Below are positions 22,085-34,576 of a stretch of 60,000 nt of DNA, in pieces. Position numbers and translations under genes: made by a program. This stretch comes from Tubiluchus corallicola. Taxonomy: Eukaryota > Priapulida > Priapulimorpha > Priapulimorphida > Tubiluchidae. Where the stretch lies: contig JAQGDQ010000022.1 of NCBI GenBank assembly GCA_030141605.1, forward strand, positions 374,001 through 434,000, written 5' to 3'. Under the pieces are notes generated by a model. It did not search any database. It saw nothing but the letters and a program-made list of their open reading frames with translations, and was not told the origin of the DNA. Each line of letters begins with the position of its first letter. Position 1 is the stretch's first letter.

Positions 22085-22288
22085 TTGGTTTACGCATTGG
22101 CAATGGTATTGCTCTTCGAAAATAGCGCTGTGCCTACGTTGGTCAAAGAATCCGGACCACAGAAATTATTGAAATTATACTGCGCAACAGTTCGCGCAGT
22201 TAGTGTCGCCCTAACAGCACAGCATTACAGACTGCTGTCAGGTACGCAAGCTGTTCGCGCACCGGTGTGTAGCAGACGAATTGATGAG

Positions 22289-22339
22289 ATGGCTTCACCA
22301 AAGCCAGGCCGGTCGACAAGCACTCATTACTGTACAGCA
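22289..22339 (+). other. Possible first coding exon of an unidentified plus-strand gene
   Basis: An ATG in good context (GAGATGG) opens MASPKPGRSTSTHYCTA and reaches a strong donor (GCA-gtgagtt). The 250 bp upstream are GC- and CpG-richer than the neighbourhood, as a promoter-proximal region might be. No following exon was recognised within the window. Confidence 0.2.
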
Positions 22340-24669
22340 GTGAGTTGAAAAACGCAAATAAACGATATGAAGGTAATTATATCAAAATGTTAATTATAAC
22401 ACAGTTTTATAACCTTTGTTACAAATTACGCATTTGTACACTAAGCAAAGACTGCAAGCCCTACATCTGTCTTTAGCGATTTCAGCAGCTGTGATATTTT
22501 TGAATATTATTTAAAGCAAGAATAAGGCACTAAGAATAATTACTAGTTTAAATAAAAATTATTATATTGACATCTCATGAAAATTATTAGGCTTATTAAC
22601 AAAAGAAGTTGAAAAACTTGATCATTTTCAAATACGTGGCTCGTTCTATTTCTAGAGATATATTTTATCCAAAAAATTCCCATTTAATGTTTTTCCCAAA
22701 AAATATAGCTTGCAAAAAAAACGGTCCTGACTCTCATGTCATAGAAAAAAATTTTAGGTTTTTACAGAAGACCAAATAATTACTTCAGAAAAAACAATCT
22801 AAATATCTGCATGTTTTGTTAATTCCGAGTTAAAATGTGTTTAAAAAGCACATAATCATACATTGGCCTATATATCATATGCAGACGTCACTTATATTTA
22901 ACCTAATTTTTTGAGTTCCACTTAAGCTTATGACAAAATAAATACTCATTAAAATACAACTTGTTTACATGCCACTCGAGACTTAATAAATATTTTTTAT
23001 TGAGTGGCTTGAGTTAGTGTAATTGATTTTATATATAACTAATAATTGCTTTTACTTGAGTATTCTTCTTTTATTAAAAACGCAGAAGTGATTTTGGCTT
23101 ATCAAAATTGCGCGTATCGTGACGCTATTGGCGTATTATTGTTCCAGCCAGTGCGCCGTTCAAAAGTTTTAAATCCTCCGCCGTTTGATGCCGCTAGCGT
23201 AGCCGCTAATCGCAAAAACGAAATACGTACATATATGGTTCGGTATTTCCTTTTCCTACATTTTGATTTGACAGCGATGCACAGCCACAGGGCGAAGATT
23301 GCGGATCCACTCAAGGTGCCAGAGGATGCGGATTAGAATAAAACCCTTTAATTATATAACATATTTTGGACAAAGCAATTTTCCATTGACAATATAAAGC
23401 AATTTTTCACATTTTTTGTTTAAAAAGTATTGTAAAATCAAAAGTTGCAAAAAAATTAATTTTGATTCATAAAGAATAGTCAGAACGCTTTAAGAAAATA
23501 TTATGTGTACGACTTAGAGATTTTTATCCTGGGAATTTTGAGTTCGAGTACCCTAGGTATCAAATACTTCCAATACGGTTTTGTTTAAAAAATGTGCTTA
23601 TTGTGAAAAAAATATTCAAAAAATGCAATAGCAAATTAGTTAATATAAAAATTTAGTTTAGTTTCTTGAATTTTAGTAGTTTGTTAATATTTTGCACAAA
23701 GAATAATGAAAGCTCACAGTCACCTTACCCCATGGATTTTAGCAAAATTTTGAAACCAAGATACTCTTTTTGCAAAAAATATCTATTAGTAATTGGTCTG
23801 TTAGCAGAAAAAGTGGGATTGACTGAAATCAGCTGTCAAACTTTCAGGAATATTTCTTTAGACTATTTTAGCAGTGTTTTGGACATTTTCCTAAAATTGT
23901 ACGTCTTGGCCCACTGTCCCAGGACACTAAAAGGCTAAGAAATGATCCTGCACTTTGGAGGATCACAGATAAAAACGTTCACAGATAAACACTTGATTAC
24001 TATTAGGGACGAATACAAAGTTATATGTGGACCTTCATCTAGTGATATGATTAGTGATTCTGGAACACACGAAGTGGCCACATGACGTATCAGTACACCT
24101 CAATCCATTTCACAAAATGAAAAATTTGTACGTAATTTGCAAGAAAAGCCATAAAATGTAATGAAATATACTATGGACCAATAGAAAATCAGCCATTTGC
24201 TACAAGAATTTTTCATCTAAGTTGCATGGTAGGGGCAGTGATGACCTCATCTGCACCCCTGTCCCATTCATCACATTTAGATAATTTTTTGGTCATCTAT
24301 AATCATCCAAAGTGTATTAATTATCCATACCAGGATAAAGGTAAGTTACATTTAGTCTGAATGGGTGTCCCATGAATGACGATACGGGCTCTGACACATT
24401 AGCACTCTGTCCCAAACATCAAGGCTGCTTTTCTTGCAAAATTAATGGCCGACTAAGCGTTAATGATCATAAAAATACACTTAATGATGATAAAAAACTA
24501 GAAATTGATGCGTTGGTTTTTTTTGTCTAGTAGTCAGTTTCTAGCTAATGACGTCATTAAAGGCTTTACTGTTAGTTATGTCAGAAACGCTAATATGTTA
24601 CAAGAAAATATATTCCAGTCAAATTAGCCCAAAACTGTATGACCAGGACAAAAATAGTATAAAGCTAAA
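22340..24669. other. Intergenic stretch
   Basis: AT-rich. A CpG-rich patch at about 23110-23330 is open on both strands but without domain features. No gene recognised. Confidence 0.45.
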
Positions 24670-24905
24670 GTATTGCACACATGCCCAGAAGGTCGTCCAA
24701 AATAACATTTTCAAAATTAGCCAAAGTCCACTTTGGGGAAAAAATTTATCAGGCTTTAAATTCATTAAACTTATTACCAGCTGATATAAAAGAACATATG
24801 GCCTATCAGGAACATAATGTTTCAAGGTCATTTAAGATCACTGTCATTCAGAATGACCGCCGAACGCTTAGAGACAAAATAACCCAACAAGTGGCATATT
24901 ACTAG
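24670..24905 (+). mobile_element. Possible non-LTR retrotransposon ORF2 C-terminal remnant
   Basis: A 74-codon frame (24681-24905) ending in TAG reads VHFGEKIYQALNSLNLLPAD and then IKEH and SFKITVI. This resembles the region after the reverse transcriptase core in CR1/Jockey-type elements, where a FG-x-x-x-Y/W-N-x-L-P-x-x-I pattern is common. The match is partial. Confidence 0.3.
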
Positions 24906-25360
24906 CTATGTGCCGAATATTAACTTTTCTGAAAGCTTATTCGAGTATTTTTGTTTATTTATTAATTTATGTATTTTTGCTTTATTCTTTATTCTGGCTC
25001 GTACATGTTACGCGTCTTAAGCCATAGAAATCCACTTACTAATTACAAAAAACACAACACAAGAGTACAATAGTAAGGCAATATAAAAGCTTTGATGTCA
25101 TTTATTCTTATTTGTTACACAAAGCTACTGTTATTATAACAACAAGCTGAAACACAAATGTCAAAAAAATTTAATCATCATTTCGAAATTTTAGTCACTA
25201 AGTATGCTTCTGAAGGCTCAGTTGCAGGAAAATGAGGTCCTAGCTGAGCGGCTGGGAAAGTTACGGCTTCTCCGGGCTCCACTCCACCTTTCTGCCTTGT
25301 CACATTCTGAGCCCTCCCTTTTATCAATAAGGTTATATAAAAATCTCCCTTTCAAAAATC

Positions 25361-25375
25361 CTGGATCCGCCCCTG
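25361..25375 (-). mobile_element. hAT-like transposon terminal motif (opposite orientation)
   Basis: CTGGATCCGCCCCTG reads CAGGGGCGGATCCAG on the minus strand, similar to the motif at 37086. The partner terminus was not identified. Confidence 0.3.
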
Positions 25376-25599
25376 ATCCGACACTGCAGGCCCCGGATTC
25401 ATCAACCTCACGTAATTAGCCGACACTTAGGTGTATTATTTCTGACTGTCGTAAGGGTACTGTCAACCGCGAAGATTGTCCATTTAGAAACTTTAGCCGT
25501 TAAAATTAAAGACTAGGCCATGTTATGACCTAATAATGTGTAACGAAATTGTCTGCAGGGAAAGCAGCAGTGATGCAAATGCTTTTTTACTCCTGCCTC

Positions 25600-26044
25600 A
25601 ACTATGACAAGGGGTCACAACCTCAAGTTGTTTGTGAAATGTTATCGTGCTGACTGTCTCCTTTTTTTAGTAATAGGGATGTAAATATATGAAATGCTCT
25701 TCCTTCTCATATAAACGGCTCACTTTTCTAGCCACTGCATAAACGAAAAGGCTTTTCTAAAAATATATTAAAATTTGTGCAACTTGATAATTTTTTACAA
25801 TATGAGCACATGTAAGCAGGTTATGTCCTTTTTAATTCGTCGTCCAACTTGTAGACAACGTTAGCTATTTCTAGTCTATATTAGCTATATTTAGCTATAT
25901 TAATTATATGTTTTTGTTGTATTTTAAATAACCGTGTTTTTTTGCCTTTATGTTATTATTCTTTCTTTAGTGTAAATTGTAAATTTATGTACTGAGTAAA
26001 TATTTATATGGATTACGATCAAATAAATAAAAAAATAAAATAAA
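25600..26044 (+). mobile_element. Decayed 3' end of a non-LTR (LINE) retrotransposon
   Basis: The frames TMTRGHNLKLFVKCYRADC and, after a one-base frameshift, FSNRDVNI-stop-NALPSHINGS show the LINE ORF2 C-terminal pattern (RGHxLKL, then SNRxVNxWNxLPxxI). The conserved Trp codon is now TGA. The AT-rich 3' UTR ends in an AAATAAATAAAA-like tail near 26021-26044. Clearly inactive. Confidence 0.7.
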
Positions 26045-27576
26045 GTACTGCTCTAGAGCGATTTATTAAGCGCACGTTCTACACACACGTGCTGCACATG
26101 ATACCAGATTTTGATGTACTTTTGGTTGTGCATATTCGTGTTAAGCGTGTCTACGCATGTTCATTCATAAATTTCGTGCCTGTGCGGCGGTGTCCTTTTT
26201 TAAACTATGTTATTGTTTCTAAAAAACGTCATAGCATGGAGTATGCAGTGAATGTTTAACGCGCATGTTGCAAATTGTACAATAAGTAAATTGTCATTAA
26301 AATTCCAATGACATTTTTCATCAGTCTTTTCTAAACGTAAGCAAATGTATAATTCTGAACATTTTGCCTTCAATACCTTTTGAATTTGGTAATTTACGAA
26401 CACGTGTTGCGCACTTTACCAACGGCGGGGGTGTTTGCGCAGGAATTAATATTCTCAAATGTACGTTTTAGTCTGTTCAAAGTACATTTATGCGCTGACA
26501 TGGCCACCGTTAAAAATTAATTTTAGTGATGAGATATCTCACACTTGCACCAGAAAATAACAAAGAAAGCATTTACATGTACAGTATTTTGAAATACAGA
26601 TGGCCATGATTTCTGGATCGTGAATGTATTTGATCAAGAAAGTAATAGCGTAGATTATGAAGTGAGGAAGTTATCGACAGTTTCATCATCATCATCATCG
26701 TCGTCGTCATCATTATCATAATTTTATCACTAATAAGATCTTACTATGATGTTTATTTGATAAATAAAAATATGTAGTCCTCTCAGGCTCTCACCTACTT
26801 TTGTCTTTATCATATCACATATTGCTTGCTTAATAATGTTTTCATCGGCAGATAAGGCTCGAAGTTGAACTTAAATGACAGAGCAAATAACCCGTTGTAC
26901 ATAACTAATGTTATGCCTGTTTTCGCTGTGTTAATGAAGAAGGAATAATTAAAGAAGAGAGACTACACACAAATTCGTCGTATAAATCGATACATTCGAA
27001 CTGAGTAGACCCATTTTTATTGTCGGATCGCACGTTATGTTTTCCGAGACATGTTGTACTTGAATTGGCAAACAATATTTATCATATTTTGAAACAGTGA
27101 GACTCCAAAAATGACTACAGTGTTACAACTTGCAGTTGCTGTAAATATTCTTGTATTTGAGGGTTTCTAGACGAATACAGTTTCACTCAGATTAGCTTAG
27201 TCGATGTTTGTTAACGCTAACTCGCGTTAACGCATTTTTTATGCAAAACTGAAAATACAACCAAATTCCAGCCTCACCCAATGAAAGAAATCTTACAATG
27301 AGAAATTTTCCCGAAGTAAGTAACATAAAAGTGTAGGAAAAAGGTGATTATGGTAAACCAAAGGCAAAGTTAGCTTATATACGTAGTACAACAATCGACC
27401 TATTGATAAGGACAAAAATAAGATAAGTGTGTGTTTACAACTGCTCCGGAGTTGTCTTAAAGTTAGGCATAAAATTAAGACAACGACGTGTTCGATGAAA
27501 TCCAAGAAATATTTGTGCACACGTATGGTTTCACACGTGTCATTGATAAACCCATATTATACGAATAAAAATACGC
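26045..27576. other. Intergenic stretch
   Basis: AT-rich. It includes a short CAT/CGT tract at about 26684-26716 (CATCATCATCATCATCGTCG). No gene seen. Confidence 0.5.
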
Positions 27577-28710
<1,134 letters not shown>

Positions 28711-28870
28711 TTTCTTCCAACCATTTGACTTATTTCTAACCTACTTATCCTAGTTTGCTTTATGAGAACAAAATAGGCGATTAAAATGGTTTTCTTCCAA
28801 TCATTTAACTTATTTCTAACCTACTTATCCTAGTTTGCTTTATGAGAACAAAATAAGCGATTAAAATGGT
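28711..28870 (+). repeat. Tandem duplication of an 80-bp unit
   Basis: 28711-28790 and 28791-28870 differ at three positions only (two in the first third, one near the end). Both end CGATTAAAATGGT. Confidence 0.97.
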
Positions 28871-29886
28871 TGATTTCGTGAATGGAGCTTTGCTAACAGC
28901 GAAATTCTTGCAACAAAAATGATACCATGCAACAACGAAATATTAAATTCTACAATTACTGAAACTATATTTAGGCCTAAATGCCTAATCGTCGAATATT
29001 ATGAAGACGAAAGAAAGACCTGTTAAGCCAACACAACTCATATAAATTATATAATTATCACAAAATTTCATTATGAACCAGAGCTTCAAGAATAAGATGA
29101 TTTTGTGAAAAAATGTGAAGAACCAAACACAGTTAAGAATAGCAATAACGATAAATTTATCAGTATTTACAGTGGCATATGCACTGCTTCAGCCGACTAT
29201 ATGAGCTGATATCACCAGCAAACTGCAGCCTTTGAGAGTGGCATCACATCTCACAAACTTGAGGCATTTCTTGGCTATAAAGATTTACCAAAATACGTGT
29301 AACATAATTCAAAAAAGTTTGAGAGCCATGCTAAGTGAAGCGTTGTAGCACCAATAATTAATACTATTATTAATGGATACAGGTACTAAAAAACCTTAAG
29401 ACGTTGTCCAGATAATGTTTAGACAGAATTAAAAATCAGTACCATTGTATCACTTAATACAAGAAATATCCACATCTGTGGGCTTCATTTTAGTCATTTG
29501 TATAATTGCCTCACAATAACTTCTATACAGCACAAATTTATACAAGTACACTAAATAACTTTTGTATTATCCCGTGTACAGTGTACAATATAGTACGCTA
29601 CCACACGTCTACAAATTACTTTTAGATTAGTAGCAAATTTTCTTATCAAAATGTTAACCTTTTAAACAATTAACCTTTCTACCTGTACGCCTTCTCGAGC
29701 TTTTAATAAAACACATTAATGTCATACTGTATTATAAACGTAAGCAACCTCTGCAAAGATAGGAAATGAATTCGCTACTTTCTAAAATCGTTTCAATTTG
29801 TGCATTTCAAAGTGCAAATATAATGGTCACCTATGCAGTAACTATTACCTAATAACAAAAATGCAGCTAAATGCTATATGTAGAAT
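28871..29886. other. Intergenic stretch downstream of the SLC26 gene
   Basis: AT-rich; nothing recognised. Confidence 0.5.
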
Positions 29887-29892
29887 TTTATT
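29887..29892 (-). other. Candidate poly(A) signal AATAAA of the SLC26 gene
   Basis: The first canonical hexamer on the gene strand downstream of the TAG at 30038; it implies a short 3' UTR of about 150-170 nt. Confidence 0.45.
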
Positions 29893-30037
29893 TACTTTTC
29901 TTAATAATCAGTTAAAGCTTAATTAAAGCTTAATTACATGATGTTTCTTCTGAGTAAAACTAGTGCACTAATAACGATCTTCTCTATAGCCTAATTATTA
30001 CTAATCAATAAGCATTCAGCCTAATGCATAATTACTG

Positions 30038-31522
30038 CTATATGTCATCTTCCGATGTCAGATTTTCGGCATCAGATAACTGACGACTCCTAGTTCGAAT
30101 AGACTCGCATGCATGAAGAACTGCATCGTGCAGGGTCAAATGAAAAACGTCAAGTGCGTTAGAAACATCATCAAAAAACCCCGCTTGGTTTAATGTTTTC
30201 TGAACAGACGAACTACACTCTGACAAAAGAATCAGGATGCCAAGTTGAGCATAGTCTTGCACCATTTGTTTTAACGCGTTGGCACCACAAACATCAACGT
30301 AGGTAAACTTTCCACAGTCTAGAATAATAACAAATGGTAAGTCACATGTAGATGTTATAGGCATAATAACTTCAACTGGCTCATTTAGTTCGAGAGCATT
30401 GTTTTCGATACCGAGCCTATTAAGGCTGTTGTTATTTGATTTTGCCTTTTCCTCTTGGTTTCTTAACTTACGGTTCTTGATATCTAATTGCTTCAAGTTC
30501 AGAGGATTAACACCAGACAATGAATAAACTTTGCTACGAAAAAACTCAACATTAGCAAAATATGGCGATGCCTCAAATTTGATTATTTTGATGCCAGGTA
30601 TTTCTTCAACCTGTTGGTACTCAGAAACATCTTTGTAGATATTAGTTGTTGGCAGTTGCCCAAGTACAATAACTGCAGGCTGCTGTGAACGCCACACTAC
30701 AGTTAACAAGGACCAACACACACCTATAACCAGACCCCATGTAACATCTAGAAAGACAGTGGCTGACCATGTCACAATCCATATGAGAAAGTCAGGTCTT
30801 GATAATTTCCAAAGCTTTGGTAACTCACAATATTGCACAAACATACCCTTGAGAGCGACTAGAATAATGGATGCTAAAACAGCGTTCGGTAGTGACTCAA
30901 ACAGCGGTCCCAATAACAACAACACTAAAATCAAAAATGTGCACGATATGATGCTTGTTATTTGAGTTCTGCCACCAACACTTTCTTGTACTAAAGACCT
31001 GGAAAGTGATGCCGCTGATAAAAATCCGGAAAAGCACGATGTGAAGACATTTGTCACACCAAGGGCAAAGAGTTCCTGGGTGGAGTTGACTTCGTAACTC
31101 CACTTTTTAGCTAACAATTTCGCCATAGACAATGAAGCAGTAAAGGCAACAACAGCAATTGCAAATGCATCGCCAATGATGTGCTTGTAGAGTTCTGTAG
31201 GTGGAAAAGACGGTGGTGGCATTCCAATTGGTATGTTTCCAACCACCTCCACGTCGAATTTCTGTTCAAGTTTAGCACCATAAAAAATACCGGTAATGAC
31301 CACGACCAGAAACAGTTCCATGGGAACAGGCATTTTTATTTTGCTCTTCACCCATGGATCTGCATACAGTTTGACAATTACAAGTGTAAAGATGCATATT
31401 ATGGATATAACCACTGCAGCTGCGTTTACATGCTTTAGATTCTTGAAAACTTCGGCGTATGTATAGAAGATCTTGAACACACCCGAATGGGTAGGTATTT
31501 TTAATCCGAGAACATACTTGAC
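30038..31522 (-). CDS. SLC26 exon 6 (terminal): most of the membrane domain and the whole STAS domain
   Basis: A single 1,485-nt exon (494 codons plus TAG) after TTGCAG at 31523. It covers everything from [10 protein letters not shown] through the anion-site motif SLSRSLVQE and GGRTQ to the STAS domain. Within STAS, an Asn/Lys/Glu-rich insert (about residues 602-640) matches the usual disordered intervening sequence. The protein ends NLTSEDDI, with no classic class I PDZ ligand. Five introns lie in the 5' third of the gene and none in the 3' two thirds. Confidence 0.93.
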   Translation of the reverse strand, partial: VKYVLGLKIPTHSGVFKIFYTYAEVFKNLKHVNAAAVVISIICIFTLVIVKLYADPWVKSKIKMPVPMELFLVVVITGIFYGAKLEQKFDVEVVGNIPIGMPPPSFPPTELYKHIIGDAFAIAVVAFTASLSMAKLLAKKWSYEVNSTQELFALGVTNVFTSCFSGFLSAASLSRSLVQESVGGRTQITSIISCTFLILVLLLLGPLFESLPNAVLASIILVALKGMFVQYCELPKLWKLSRPDFLIWIVTWSATVFLDVTWGLVIGVCWSLLTVVWRSQQPAVIVLGQLPTTNIYKDVSEYQQVEEIPGIKIIKFEASPYFANVEFFRSKVYSLSGVNPLNLKQLDIKNRKLRNQEEKAKSNNNSLNRLGIENNALELNEPVEVIMPITSTCDLPFVIILDCGKFTYVDVCGANALKQMVQDYAQLGILILLSECSSSVQKTLNQAGFFDDVSNALDVFHLTLHDAVLHACESIRTRSRQLSDAENLTSEDDI

Positions 31523-34500
31523 CTGCAAATTAATAAACATGTCACTCTGGGTTAAAATAAGCTTTGCCACTAGAAAACAATTTAACTCAGACCATTTAGT
31601 TTATGATGCGATTAATCTTTGACCTTAGGTAATTACTTTGTTTGAATATCTTTAATTACAAGCTCTCCATTTTGCAATTACTACATTGCACAGGAGGAAA
31701 GCACGTATCCATAAAATATTTGGCACAAAAATTGACTAGACTGTATAGCATTTTTTGCTTTAACAAAGCAGAGACTATCACTGCTACAGTACAGAAAGGC
31801 ACAAATTCTGTAGAATATAGATTTCTTTATTATTAGAATTCTAGAATTCTAGAACATTCGAATCTATATTATATTCATAATATAGAATTATGCAGAATAT
31901 CATCTTGGCTCACCTGAGAAGTAAACACATGCACTGCAGCACCAGTTGTGAAGGCAGACACTAATTCATCTGAGAGAAACGTGGTCAAACTACCCAGACG
32001 TAGTAACCCCATGGCTACCTGTATAAACCCAGCCAGTATGGTCACAGTACCAGCTACTTGTATGGCTGAGTACTTTCCACGAATTGACACTAGAAATAAA
32101 GATTAAGTTTGGAGTGTAAACTTTACTACAACTACACTTCTATCGTACTTGCTTTTGTAGCTACAATTGTTGCAACTGCTGCTGCCACAAACAAAGCTAC
32201 TACTATTGATGAAACAAACCACAATTAATTAAATTATGATACCAACTTTGAAAGGTCTTTTGTATACTAAGGTCTTTCATATACGATAAATACGTTAAAT
32301 AATTTTTAAACTGGATTAGTTTATAATACATTAATTTTATAGAAAAATGTTCACCCATTTTTTGCAAGGCGTGCACAGCATCACACTACAGTCAAGTCGA
32401 TCTTAGTTAAAGCACAACACATAAAGCTTAAAAAAATCGTCTTGAAATTTTATACCACTTACATACTGCCTTTTCGCCTACAGGGCTTGCGTCGGCAGTA
32501 ACGCTGTATAAAACTTGCAAATTTAAACTCCCGCAATGGCCGTTAGACGCAGCCATTCAGACGATAAGTCATTTGAAGTTTAAAAATATTAATAACATTG
32601 ATTAAAGTTTAAAAAAATAATCAAAGCATTCATAGCACAAATTTTTAAATTATTGTATCTTGTTAAATAAGATTAAAAAATGTTTTTAGTTTAGTGAGTG
32701 GCGCACCCTAGAGAGTGAGCCAGCGACATTTTACCAATTGGCACGAAAATTTTAAATTATTATTTCTAGTAACATAAGTTTTTCCAACAGGTAAGCGAAA
32801 CGTTAAGTAATACAGATTTGCATAAAAAGTTTTTTGGGACGTAATTTAACATTGTCTTTGCCCACGGAACAGCATTCCGGAAGATTTAAAACGAAAAAAA
32901 ACAAAAATTCCCTTTAGCGTGAGTACGATATGTGCATAAAATGCTATAAAATAATTTTTAAGGCGATTTTTCTGAAACCTACTTCAGGTACCCCTTTTCT
33001 TGTCCTTTAATAGTGAACAAGTTATGTATGGTTCTCTGATCTTAACTGTGGCTTAAGATTACTCAGAGAATGTATCTTGTAGTGGTCAAAGCATTCCAAA
33101 GTTGATCCCTATAGCTGGCCAATTGAATTGTGTGGTTAAGAGCTACTACTTCTTTTCTTACATGGGTATTATACTGCTGCTGTTCCTGCAAATGACGATG
33201 ATGGTGATAATAATTGTGATGCTGATGACAATAATGATAAGTGTGACATGTGAAGATGATGATGGTGATGATGATGATGATGATTAGAAGAACGATGGTG
33301 ACGACACTGTGAAATCTAATTACCATTTTCTGCATAGTTATTATCCAATAACACATTCGTGATATTTGGAAAGCTTCCGTTGATATTTCTCTCTACGTAA
33401 AATTCGTGTGCATATTTTTCTACAACGGTACCCACCATCAGACTAGTTACAGCAAAGGTTCCTAAACGAAAAGAATCCATGTTAGCTTATGATACATCTT
33501 ATATTGCAATTTTGTATTGACAATAACTTTCTATTGTTTGTCTTGCTTCCTGGTAAATACAATTATCATTCATCTTCGAAACCTAGTGTCTTCATTTCTT
33601 TGCTTGGAATAATAAATTGTTGTTTATATTGCTTACGTCAGAAAGTAACCACAGTTTGTGCAATGGCAGGCGTCTTCCCTTGCGTATCAAGCACATTTGC
33701 ATAAATGTTACAGTACTGTTTAAACGCATGATGTCACGAAAAATGCGCTTTACCTCATATGACGTCAGAAACTAACACTGTAGTTTATGATCATGCTTGT
33801 CACGGTACCGCCTTCTATTTGTCGGCCACGCGCATGTGACAAAAAGGCGCCGTTGCCAATGTTAGCAGATTCACTGAGCCGCGCGTAGCTTTGAAAATTC
33901 AACGAAATTTGAGTATCCGAGGTAATTATTATTTAACCTAAGCTTTGATTTAAAAAAAACTTTTGTAGTTTTCAATGTTTTAGGGCATTCTTTATTCTGA
34001 ACTAAATTTTACACAATCATCCGGTTTTCCTTTAAGTTATTTCAGTGCGTGTTTGGCAACGAAACTTAGCCAGTAAACCTGGTTAATGAGTGGATGGATG
34101 ACCGCATCTCCCACACTGGCTGATACATCCCTGCCGGTAAGTATCAGATCGAAGGATTTTCCCAGATAACCAGCTTAATTTCAGTTCTGTCACAAGTGCT
34201 CAACATTAGTATTAGGCCTTGCGTATAGTGCTGAAGTCTGCGATGCGCGGTAAAAATGGCACAGGAAGAAATGGCGCGGTAAAAATGGCACAGGAAAAGA
34301 TGGCACAAATATATAATCGGTAAAAATGGCGCCTATGTTGTTTTGATGAGATCTCTGCCCAAGCCGAACGATCCTAAACTCGTACGTCTGATTCTTTTGA
34401 TTAACAAAGGTAAACCAGCAGACACACAAAAATGTACTTGTAATGGTATTATATAAACTAGCAAAAGACTCACAAAATATTTGTTCATTAGATAGATTTA

Positions 34501-34532
34501 TAATCAATATAGATCTATATTGCACGAACGTT

Positions 34533-34576
<44 letters not shown>

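Larger units (their letters stand above)
32090..33323 (-). other. SLC26 intron 4
   Basis: 1.2 kb. About half is one copy of a dispersed repeat (32405-33010), followed by a GAT-rich tract (33195-33286). Confidence 0.7.

Noticed and set aside
23535-23570. B-box-like GAGTTCGAGTACCC
   Set aside because: The flanks do not pair as a T stem and there is no A box at the right distance.
30759-31438. Frames overlapping SLC26 exon 6
   Set aside because: Shadows of the long transporter exon.
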